6,354 bases of DNA. Source: Roseburia sp. AF12-17LB. GTDB taxonomy: Bacteria > Bacillota > Clostridia > Lachnospirales > Lachnospiraceae. Below, one piece after another: positions 1 through 5,433 of this stretch. Made by a program: the position numbers and the translations under genes. The notes beneath the pieces are model-generated. The model was not told the origin of the DNA. It did not search any database and worked only from the letters and a program-made list of their open reading frames with translations. Position 1 is the stretch's first letter; each line of letters opens with the position of its first letter. Location: the NCBI RefSeq assembly GCF_003479605.1, contig NZ_QUHR01000024.1, forward strand, positions 1 to 6,354. The letters run 5' to 3'.

Positions 1-6
1 ATTTTT

Positions 7-41
7 AGCGGTAATGAAGATAGTTTCATTGCCGCTTTTTT
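7..41 (+). terminator. Rho-independent terminator of an upstream gene
   Basis: A 12-bp stem (7-18 AGCGGTAATGAA with 25-36 TTCATTGCCGCT, one G:U pair) closes a 6-nt loop and is followed by a T run at 36-41. This is a textbook intrinsic terminator. No gene in the window precedes it, so it most likely ends a + strand gene lying to the left of position 1. Confidence 0.8.
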
Positions 42-62
42 CATGCAGAATTGTAATTTCAG

Positions 63-156
63 TGACAAATTTGTCAGCGAAGCAGGACTGAAAATACTGA
101 TTTTGTCAGCGGGAATGGATGCTTGTCACCGATTCACATTTTCTGATTTGTCACAC
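63..156. repeat. Cluster of TTGTCA(G/C) repeats with a 14-bp palindrome
   Basis: TTGTCAGCG occurs at 71-79 and 103-111, TTGTCACCG at 123-131 and TTGTCACAC at 148-156, all in the same orientation. The first copy is also the right half of a perfect palindrome, TGACAAATTTGTCA, at 63-76. Several spaced short repeats in ~95 bp suggest either operators or the multi-repeat end of a transposable element (IS21-family ends are built this way). No transposase gene is present in the window, so the mobile-element reading is inference only. Confidence 0.45.
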
Positions 157-346
157 AAAGGGATTAACTACAATGTAGGATGAGCTTTGGGGTGTAAAAT
201 TAGGAAAAGAAGTGAAAAAACACTATATTCTTGAAAGCCTTGTTTGTTACGAAACTTTTTAAGCATATTAAGAAATAAAAGAGATTGTGTTTAAAGATGG
301 AAAACTTGTCTGAGACGCAGCGAAGTAAATAAAATGAATAATATAG
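157..346. other. Non-coding stretch, possibly a degraded element
   Basis: No open frame here has a start and a ribosome binding site. Two short open stretches read like protein but lack starts: 179-262 (begins DELWGVKLGKEVKKH) and 272-313 (EIKEIVFKDGKLV then a stop). The second vaguely recalls the C-terminal end of large serine recombinases, but it is too short to call. The stretch is best described as intergenic DNA, perhaps scarred by an old insertion. Confidence 0.35.
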
Positions 347-386
347 GAAGTCAGTAGTGCGTGAATAAACTGCTGGCTTCTTTTTT
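347..386 (+). terminator. Rho-independent terminator
   Basis: An 11-bp stem (347-357 GAAGTCAGTAG with 370-380 CTGCTGGCTTC, two G:U pairs) has a 12-nt loop and is followed by six T at 381-386. The shape is that of an intrinsic terminator on the + strand. The gene it serves is not evident; it may end an unannotated small RNA or a degraded gene between 43 and 346. Confidence 0.65.
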
Positions 387-464
387 GATAGATATAGTCA
401 CTCCCAGAGAGTGTGCAGGATAGTAAAGTAATAATATCAACATGACGATATAGAAAATGCAGGG

Positions 465-503
465 AAGCATTGTATTTCAAAGAGTTTGAGATACAGTGCT
501 TTT
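465..503 (+). terminator. Long hairpin, weak terminator or leader structure
   Basis: Arms at 465-480 (AAGCATTGTATTTCAA) and 486-501 (TTGAGATACAGTGCTT) pair over 16 bp with two G:U pairs around a 5-nt loop, AGAGT. Only four T (500-503) follow, so termination would be weak. A longer T8 run sits at 534-541. The hairpin lies about 40 nt before the regulator promoter and could insulate it from upstream transcription. The pairing is visible; the role is inferred. Confidence 0.5.
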
Positions 504-541
504 GTGTATTAACATGGGTAAATGGTTTAATGCTTTTTTTT

Positions 542-592
542 AATCGTATTTCGTGTTAAAAAATTGTATTTGGTGAAGAAATACCGTAATAT
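542..592 (+). promoter_or_regulatory. Tandem LytTR-type operator and promoter of the two-component operon
   Basis: Two direct repeats, AATCGTATTTCGTG (542-555) and AATTGTATTTGGTG (562-575), match at 12 of 14 positions with a 20-bp period and an A-rich spacer (556-563). Paired direct repeats about two helical turns apart are the usual target of LytTR regulators. A plausible promoter overlaps the second repeat: -35 TTGTAT at 564-569, a 17-nt spacer, and -10 TAATAT at 587-592. The same arrangement recurs at 2746-2796, which suggests autoregulation by the 680-1414 product. The leader from the likely start point to the gene is about 80 nt. Confidence 0.65.
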
Positions 593-665
593 TTTGTTTC
601 ATGTGATATCTTTTATAGGTGAGATTTGAAACAGAATAAAGATTGAGCCGATATATAAATGAGAA

Positions 666-673
666 AGAAGGTG
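666..673 (+). promoter_or_regulatory. Ribosome binding site deciding the regulator start
   Basis: AGAAGGTG lies 6 nt before the ATG at 680, whereas the in-frame ATG at 659 has no purine-rich site upstream of it (the preceding bases are GATATATAA). This favours initiation at 680. The resulting N-terminus, MLEIVVCDDD, is also the normal beginning of a receiver domain. Confidence 0.7.
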
Positions 674-679
674 AGTGCT

Positions 680-1414
680 ATGTTGGAAATTGTTGTCTGT
701 GATGACGATATAGCAGATCTTGAGCGTGCAGTGACTATGCTGCATAAGATTTTTACAAGCCAACAGATTGCTTATCATATAGAGCAATTTGTGTCTGCAA
801 ATCAAATGCTTGAAAATATCAGCAACATTGATATCGGAATTTTAGATATTTCGATGGAAGAACTGAATGGTATTAAACTGGGGAGAACATTGAAAGAAAA
901 ATTTCCGGATGTGAAATTAGTGTATATTACGAGTTATGAAGAATATTGTATGCAGGTCATTAACGAAGTTCATGCATTTTCATTTCTATGTAAACCACTG
1001 GAATATGATAAATTGGAAATGCAGATGTTGGAACTACTGGATCAACTGCCGGATACCGGAGCAGAAAAGGATTTTTATAAAGTGACGGACAGCAATGGGA
1101 AAGAGTATCTGTCAATCAAATTGAAACTCAGGGACATTTTATATTTTGAATACATAAAAAGATCAAGAAAAGTACTGATAGCGTTGTCTGATATCACATA
1201 TGAGTATGACTGCATTTTTGAAAAACTGGTTGAAGAACTGCAGCCCTATGATTTTGTTGTGAATTGCAGGGGAAATCTGGTTAATTTAAGGCATATTGAA
1301 AAAATAAAAGGCTTTACCATTTATATGGATAATGGAAAAGAACTCCAGATTGCGCAAAAGAGAAGCAGCGATTTTAGAGAAGAAGTAAATAAATTTTTGC
1401 AGAAAAATTCATAG
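680..1414 (+). CDS. LytTR family response regulator (receiver + LytTR DNA-binding domain)
   Basis: A cytoplasmic transcription factor of the AgrA/LytR class, 244 aa from the preferred ATG (251 aa if started at 659). Residues ~2-118 form a receiver domain: acidic cluster D8-D10 in IVVCDDD, phospho-acceptor D56 in ILDISMEELNG, T84 in VYITSYEEY, and K105 in the CKPLEYD cis-proline motif. Residues ~135-240 are a LytTR domain: a KVTDSNGKEYLSI beta region, DILYFEYIKRSRKV, then the FVVNCRGNLVNLRHIEKI segment and a final KRSSDFREEVNKFL helix. Such proteins bind pairs of short direct repeats spaced by about two helical turns, and such pairs occur at 542-575 and 2746-2779. The next gene, encoding its likely cognate kinase, starts 8 nt after the stop. 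The family call is firm; the target genes are inferred from the repeats. Confidence 0.93.
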   Translation: MLEIVVCDDDIADLERAVTMLHKIFTSQQIAYHIEQFVSANQMLENISNIDIGILDISMEELNGIKLGRTLKEKFPDVKLVYITSYEEYCMQVINEVHAFSFLCKPLEYDKLEMQMLELLDQLPDTGAEKDFYKVTDSNGKEYLSIKLKLRDILYFEYIKRSRKVLIALSDITYEYDCIFEKLVEELQPYDFVVNCRGNLVNLRHIEKIKGFTIYMDNGKELQIAQKRSSDFREEVNKFLQKNS

Positions 1415-1422
1415 GAGAAACG

Positions 1423-2715
1423 ATGAATACGATTTTACTGATATTATGTAATGCTCTTTCCTGTTTTATCATAAGTAACATACTGTTCCAGTTTATGAAT
1501 GGAAAGTATAAAAGGAGCAGTCAAAATAGATATGCATATATTGTGATCGAGGCTGTCACAGTGATTTTTACAACCTGTATCAATATGCTCAATCATTCCA
1601 TATTAAATTTGGTGGTCTGGGGCGTGTTGACGGGGATAATAGCATATGCTCTGTATTATGAGGATATGGATAAACCGTTAAGACGTATCATTGAATGTGA
1701 GGCATTGGTATTTTGTATGTCTGTTTGTGAATCATTAGGAGTGATTCTTTTACAATGTATTTTGCAGGCAGCAGATATAAAAAATGTGAATGAAACGATG
1801 CTTTACTGCCTTGAGGTAACATTTTCAAAAGTAATACTTATTTTTTTGTATTATACATTCATAAACAGGTTTGTGAAAAAGAGCGATATTCCTTATGCAA
1901 AGACAAGGTACATCATGTATGGAATTATACTCCTATACAATCTGATTAACATGGGTGTAATTGTAGAGAATTTTAAAAATGGAGAAGAAAATTATTTATG
2001 TGCAGTCAATATGGGGTGTATTGTTCTGGCAGATCTATACCTTTTATATTTTGTTAAAATGGCAGATGAAAAGAACTATTATGAAAAGCAGCTCATCGCT
2101 TTAGAGCAACAGGCAAAGGTACAATACGAATACTATTTGACGCAGACAAAAAAATATGATCAAACCGTCCACATATTACATGATGTAAATAAGCATATTA
2201 AAGCAATCGAAGGATTATATGGTGCAGAGCAGGGGAATACGGCAGGAGAATATGCAGCGGAAATCAGAGAACTGTTAAAGCCGCTCATTCCGGTTCAATA
2301 CACAGAAAATCCAATATTAAACATTCTTCTTACCGATAAAGAATCCGTTATGAGGGAAAAAGGTATTTCAGTAACCATAAAGGTGGATAATGTGAATCTG
2401 AATTTCCTTGCACCAATCGACATTACAACTATTTTTGGAAATTTATTAGATAATGCGATTGAGGCAGCAGAGAAGCTGGAAGGAGAGAAATATATTTCGA
2501 TTAAGATTGGCTCATACCATAAAATGATAGCTGCCAGCATCGAAAATAACTGCGGGGAAGTAAAGTGGAAAAATGGTTTTCCGGTATCAGCGAAAGGAAA
2601 AGGCGGTGGAATAGGACTGCTGAATGTTCAGAGCAGTGTAAAAAAATATGATGGAAATTTAATATTGAAAAGTGATGGAAATAAATTTATTGCTGAGTTA
2701 TTCCTCAATTCATAA
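1423..2715 (+). CDS. AgrC-like membrane sensor histidine kinase (GHKL ATPase)
   Basis: A 430-aa membrane kinase that should autophosphorylate and pass phosphate to D56 of the adjacent regulator. Seven hydrophobic segments are visible (about residues 2-25, 38-56, 60-79, 90-113, 127-149, 163-182, 191-212), giving the polytopic sensor region typical of AgrC-type kinases. A linker helix rich in Gln, Lys and Tyr (~214-248) leads to the phosphorylation box ILHDVNKHIKAI with H253. The ATP-binding domain has its N box, FGNLLDNAIEAA, at 338-349 (N340, N344) and a glycine-rich G box, KGKGGGIGLLNVQ, at 391-403. A classical D box is not obvious, as usual in GHKL/HATPase_c_5 kinases. AGGAGA at 1413-1418 overlaps the regulator stop, so translation is probably coupled. 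No AgrB/AgrD-like genes are seen, so the signal is unknown. Confidence 0.93.
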   Translation: MNTILLILCNALSCFIISNILFQFMNGKYKRSSQNRYAYIVIEAVTVIFTTCINMLNHSILNLVVWGVLTGIIAYALYYEDMDKPLRRIIECEALVFCMSVCESLGVILLQCILQAADIKNVNETMLYCLEVTFSKVILIFLYYTFINRFVKKSDIPYAKTRYIMYGIILLYNLINMGVIVENFKNGEENYLCAVNMGCIVLADLYLLYFVKMADEKNYYEKQLIALEQQAKVQYEYYLTQTKKYDQTVHILHDVNKHIKAIEGLYGAEQGNTAGEYAAEIRELLKPLIPVQYTENPILNILLTDKESVMREKGISVTIKVDNVNLNFLAPIDITTIFGNLLDNAIEAAEKLEGEKYISIKIGSYHKMIAASIENNCGEVKWKNGFPVSAKGKGGGIGLLNVQSSVKKYDGNLILKSDGNKFIAELFLNS

Positions 2716-2738
2716 AAAGAGCATTCGTGCTCTTTTTT
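2714..2738 (+). terminator. Rho-independent terminator with UUCG loop
   Basis: A 10-bp stem (2714-2723 AAAAAGAGCA with 2728-2737 TGCTCTTTTT) closes a stable TTCG tetraloop, with T continuing to 2738. It starts within the kinase stop codon, so it ends the two-component operon and separates it from the downstream cluster, which has its own control region. Confidence 0.85.
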
Positions 2739-2745
2739 GGTAAAA

Positions 2746-2796
2746 AGTCTTACTTCGTGCAAAAAAATCGTACTTGGTGCAGAAAAGGTAAAATAT
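2746..2796 (+). promoter_or_regulatory. Second tandem LytTR-type operator and promoter, before the protein cluster
   Basis: Repeats AGTCTTACTTCGTG (2746-2759) and AATCGTACTTGGTG (2766-2779) repeat the 20-bp period seen at 542-575, with an A-tract spacer (2760-2767). In both places the first half ends TTCGTG and the second TTGGTG, so the asymmetry is shared. A -10-like TAAAAT/AAATAT lies at 2789-2796, at the same distance from the second repeat as TAATAT at 587-592. The -35 position (TCGTAC) is poor, which fits an activator-dependent promoter. Binding by the 680-1414 regulator is inferred. The leader from here to the ATG at 2876 is about 75 nt. Confidence 0.65.
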
Positions 2797-2875
2797 TAGA
2801 AGTGGGTTGTCGATAGAAAAAGAAAAATAAAGCGGATGATAGATATAAAAAATTTAATGATGGGAGGTTTCGATT

Positions 2876-3532
2876 ATGTCAAGAATTACGGACTACGGTT
2901 TTTTATTTCAAACGACATTTGGAACATCAAAAACAAATTTAATCAACAATATTCAGTTGTCCCAAATGAATAGCAGTTCTGTACAGAAACAATTAAAAGC
3001 AGCAGGGATCGACACAAACAGTAAAAAGTATAAAGCAGCACTGAGTGAGATGATGAAAAATGGAAACGGTGCAATGTTTACAAATGTTCAGGCAATTAAG
3101 AACCTGATGAGCCAGTATGACAAAAATGGAGACTGGATTGATCCGAATACCGGATTAACAGGACTTGCTGTAACGGATGAGAACAGAAACAGTTATAAAC
3201 ATATCATTTCTATTCCAGAGAGCAGCCGGGAAGAAATGTTTGAACTGGCAAAGAAAGAATTCTTAAATGAAAATGGTACTTTAAATGGTGATACTACCAA
3301 AAGGGAGAGTGTATATAACAATTTATACAGAAAAATGGATAAGGATGACCGCTTATCAGCAGGCTGGACAATGGAACAATATGAACATCAATACAGACAG
3401 GCATTTGCAGAAGCTGCAAAAGTCGCAGATCCTACATGGAGAGCTGGTAAACCAATACCGGCTGGCGCATTGGATGGTATTACAAGGGAGTCGGCGGAAA
3501 GTGGCAGGAAGTCAGTAGATATAAAGTTATAG
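2876..3532 (+). CDS. Signal-less cluster protein, DUF3879-like, unknown function
   Basis: 218 aa, no cysteine, no signal peptide, no membrane segment; predicted soluble and mostly helical. The start is set by GGGAGG at 2862-2867, 8 nt before the ATG. Visible regions: an N-terminal YGFLFQTTFGTS segment, an Asp/Asn loop, YDKNGDWIDPNTG, at 81-93 that recalls a calcium-binding loop but has Trp where EF-hands have Gly, a conserved-looking IPESSREEMFELAKKEF at 113-129, a WTMEQYEHQYRQAFAEA helix at 164-180, and a C-terminal GALDGITRESAESGRKSVDIKL region at 197-218. From memory it resembles proteins annotated DUF3879 in Lachnospiraceae; I could not test this. It is the first gene after the 2746-2796 control region. 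A decayed copy of its C-terminal region lies at 5252-5307. Function unknown. Confidence 0.85.
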   Translation: MSRITDYGFLFQTTFGTSKTNLINNIQLSQMNSSSVQKQLKAAGIDTNSKKYKAALSEMMKNGNGAMFTNVQAIKNLMSQYDKNGDWIDPNTGLTGLAVTDENRNSYKHIISIPESSREEMFELAKKEFLNENGTLNGDTTKRESVYNNLYRKMDKDDRLSAGWTMEQYEHQYRQAFAEAAKVADPTWRAGKPIPAGALDGITRESAESGRKSVDIKL

Positions 3533-3597
3533 ATAGATTTATTTGTGAGCCACGAGGTGAAACTAAGATAATGGGTTTTAAGGAGGAAAAATAGGAT

Positions 3598-4341
3598 ATG
3601 AAAATATCTAATTACATGAATAATACGAATTCAATAATGGAAAAAAATACTGATAAAGTACAGAAAGGAAATAGTCAGACAAACGAAAAACATACAGTGG
3701 GGCAATCAGTGAAGCTTTCGATTTCTAATGAGGGATTGGAGTATTATCGTAATCGTATACAGCAGAGTGGACAGGAAAAATATGATGATGTGGTTCAAAG
3801 AAAGGAACTGTTAGCGAGTAAAAAAATCAGTGATATTGATTATAGTTATGAAATTCAAAAGAAGGCAGCACAGCAGAATCAAAATGTTGATACAGGAAAA
3901 AGTGCCTTAAATATTACTGACAAGGCAAATAATTATGTTAAAGCATACGCAGAATTATATGATGAAATTGTGAAGGGCTATGAAAATGGAACCAGAGAAA
4001 TATATGTAGCTGATGAAAATGGACCTCGTAAGCTTACAAAGGATGAAGAGTTAAGCAATTTAGATGTAGCATATAAAAAAACAGTGGATGATTTTGTGAC
4101 AATGGAGACAACCAATCAGCATGCCCGTGGAATTATTGGTGAAGAAATGAATAAAATTTCAAAAATTACCACAAGGTCAACTTTGGCATCGGCTTACATT
4201 GAGGAGCAAAAAACCAGGGGAAAGGACGAAATCCCAGAAAATTTAACTGAGAAAATGTATGGTGCAATTACCTCATTTAAGGAGAAATATACAATGATTC
4301 AGCCTAATAGAGAGCAGTTATTGATGAGCATTAAGATTTGA
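3598..4341 (+). CDS. Signal-less cluster protein of 247 aa, unknown function
   Basis: A hydrophilic, helix-rich protein without cysteine, signal peptide or membrane segment. The start is set by AAGGAGG at 3580-3586, 11 nt before the ATG. Residues 1-33 are Asn-rich and polar. A VKLSISNEGLEYYRNRI motif follows at ~38-54; the [V/L]-x-I-S-x-x-[A/G]-x-x-[L/Y] pattern recalls the core of the anti-sigma factor FlgM and is echoed in the 5434 gene. A central block, YVKAYAELYDEIVKGYENG then REIYVADENGPRKLTKDEEL, spans ~113-150. The protein ends MSIKI, like the DIKL and DIKA ends of its neighbours. It lies 65 nt after the 2876 gene with no terminator between, so it is probably co-transcribed. I do not recognise a characterised homologue. 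Confidence 0.83.
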   Translation: MKISNYMNNTNSIMEKNTDKVQKGNSQTNEKHTVGQSVKLSISNEGLEYYRNRIQQSGQEKYDDVVQRKELLASKKISDIDYSYEIQKKAAQQNQNVDTGKSALNITDKANNYVKAYAELYDEIVKGYENGTREIYVADENGPRKLTKDEELSNLDVAYKKTVDDFVTMETTNQHARGIIGEEMNKISKITTRSTLASAYIEEQKTRGKDEIPENLTEKMYGAITSFKEKYTMIQPNREQLLMSIKI

Positions 4342-4427
4342 TGATGTTAGTACTATGATTTACAAATAAAAATAGTAATTACATATCATATTGAGGCTGA
4401 GAGAAATTAAATATCCAAGTCGTTCAA

Positions 4428-4433
4428 TATAAT
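4428..4433 (+). promoter_or_regulatory. Possible internal -10 box
   Basis: A perfect TATAAT occurs 40 nt before the ATG at 4473 in a 131-nt gap. No good -35 lies 16-18 nt upstream (the position reads AATTAA) and there is no TGn extension. In DNA this AT-rich the match could be chance. If real, it would let the 4473 gene be transcribed apart from its neighbours. Confidence 0.25.
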
Positions 4434-4472
4434 AGAAATTATTTTAAGTTTCAATAACAGGGAGGTAGGATT

Positions 4473-5221
4473 ATGGCAATTACGGGTATCAATAACAGCA
4501 GTTACACATCGTATTATGCTTCAAATTATAAGAATACTGTAAAAAAACAGATAGTGAAAAGGATAGTACAAATACAAAAGATGGCAACGTGACAACAAGT
4601 ACAGTTGAATTAAAAACATCACGTCCCGGTGTGACAAAAACAGAGCAGATTAAGACAGGGTATAGTAATGTAAATGATTATTCAAAATACTTGCAAGGAA
4701 AATACCATTATATGAATATAGGGCTGACTTCAATGCAGGGCATTCCGACAACGGTATCTGTTTCAAGTGCATTTTTACAAAAGTGCATGAATGATCCGGA
4801 AAAAGCAAAGTATTTGGAGGAAAACTTAGCAGCCATTCCGGATTGTACAAAAGATACGATTAATGGATGTTTGGGCACTGTGACAAATCAGAGTTATATG
4901 ATTGATGCAAACGGAAATATTATAGAGACAGTATCTGGTACAAATGATCCAGATGGGAAAATAGCGAAAGAGAATGCTGAACGAAAGGCAAAAGAGAACA
5001 GAGAAAAAGAGGAAAAGATAAAAGAAAAAAGAGCTGCTAAAAAAGCAGAGGAAGAAAAAGCTGCAAAGCAACGTGCAGAAAAATCGGCAGAAAGAAAAGA
5101 AACGGGTGATTATACCTTATCCGTAACTGGTAATGATGTAAAAAGTATGACACAGAGCCTTGTAGCAGAATCTGTGAGTATTTCTGCACCTGATAGATCA
5201 AGTTTTGATATTAAGGCATAA
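4473..5221 (+). pseudogene. Frameshifted cluster protein (restored ~249 aa), DUF6033-like, unknown function
   Basis: GGGAGG at 4460-4465 precedes an ATG at 4473 opening MAITGINNSSYTSYYASNY, but this frame stops at 4590. The long frame that follows is open from 4532 and runs to 5221; its first candidate start, GTG at 4589, has no ribosome binding site. Shifting -1 (or adding one A) at the A7 run 4541-4547 joins them as ...NTVKK-TDSEKDSTNTKDG..., a 249-aa protein. The body holds SMQGIPTTVSVSSAFLQKCM, a MNDPEKAKYLEENLAAIPD segment, three cysteines, and a highly charged Lys/Glu helix, probably coiled coil, at ~145-195. It ends SSFDIKA. From memory it resembles DUF6033 proteins; untested. It may be a true pseudogene, phase-off, expressed by slippage, or a sequencing error. 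A reader taking only 4589-5221 (210 aa) would miss the N-terminus. Confidence 0.75.
4541..4547 (+). other. A7 slippery run at the frame break
   Basis: In the frame of the ATG at 4473 the run reads GTA AAA AAA CAG, so it forms the heptamer A_AAA_AAA in exactly the phase needed for -1 slippage. It is also the site where an eighth A would restore the frame. No strong stem-loop follows, and no stimulatory element is obvious, which favours an indel or transcriptional slippage over classical programmed ribosomal frameshifting. Confidence 0.6.
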
Positions 5222-5404
5222 GAGGATTCGATAAAAGGAAAATATCAAATTGGTGCATTGGATGGCATCACCAGAGAGTAGAGTGGCAGAAAGTCAGTAG
5301 ATATAAATCGTTTTATTGGTTCATTGAGCAATGACAGTGATGTAGATTACCTGAAAATAGATGCAGGTTCTTTGACATCGAGCAAGATAGATAAAGAAGT
5401 ATAG
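5222..5404 (+). pseudogene. Relic of the 3' end of a paralogue of the 2876 gene
   Basis: In the same frame as the preceding gene and directly after its stop, this stretch reads EDSIKGKYQIGALDGITRE, stop, SGRKSVDINRFIGSLSNDS and on to a stop at 5402-5404. GALDGITRE-SGRKSVDI matches the end of the 2876 product (GALDGITRESAESGRKSVDI). At DNA level 5252-5307 matches 3464-3525 at 48 of 56 aligned bases, with a 6-nt gap. Six differences are synonymous third-position changes; the other two create the TAG at 5279-5281. It continues about 32 codons beyond the homologous end, so the parent was longer than the intact gene. No start or ribosome binding site is present. Confidence 0.7.
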
Positions 5405-5433
5405 AAAGTGTGGACTAACTTAAGGAGGTTGCT

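Noticed and set aside
272..332. Short open stretches EIKEIVFKDGKLV and MENLSETQRSK
   Set aside because: Too short, without ribosome binding sites; the resemblance of the first to a recombinase C-terminus is too weak to call.
345..357. 13-nt identity (AGGAAGTCAGTAG) with the 3' end of the 2876 gene at 3506-3518
   Set aside because: The match does not extend on either side, and a 13-mer repeat is not rare enough in 6 kb of AT-rich DNA; the bases are explained by the terminator stem.
268..480. Minus-strand open frame of 70 codons
   Set aside because: It has no ribosome binding site, overlaps two hairpin structures and has a low-complexity composition; it looks like chance.
508..541. ATTAACAT ... 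ATGGTTTAAT followed by T8, as a third terminator
   Set aside because: The stem is AT-rich and needs two bulges, so it would be unstable.
659..679. Upstream ATG of the regulator gene at 659, adding MRKKVSA
   Set aside because: No ribosome binding site precedes it, while AGAAGGTG sits correctly before the ATG at 680 and receiver domains normally begin at MLEIVVCDDD.
2295..2540. Minus-strand open frame opposite the kinase ATPase domain
   Set aside because: It is antisense to a conserved GHKL domain; the kinase frame explains the openness.
3285..3518. Second + strand open frame of 77 codons inside the 2876 gene
   Set aside because: It is out of frame within a well-supported gene and has no ribosome binding site or recognisable motif.
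4826..5071. Minus-strand open frame rich in Phe, Ser and Cys
   Set aside because: It is the complement of the Lys/Glu-rich helix of the 4473 gene, which produces a spurious hydrophobic frame.
5372..5405. Perfect TTGACA with a TATAGA downstream, before the 5434 gene
   Set aside because: The spacing is 22 nt, too long for a normal promoter, and no better -10 lies at 16-18 nt.
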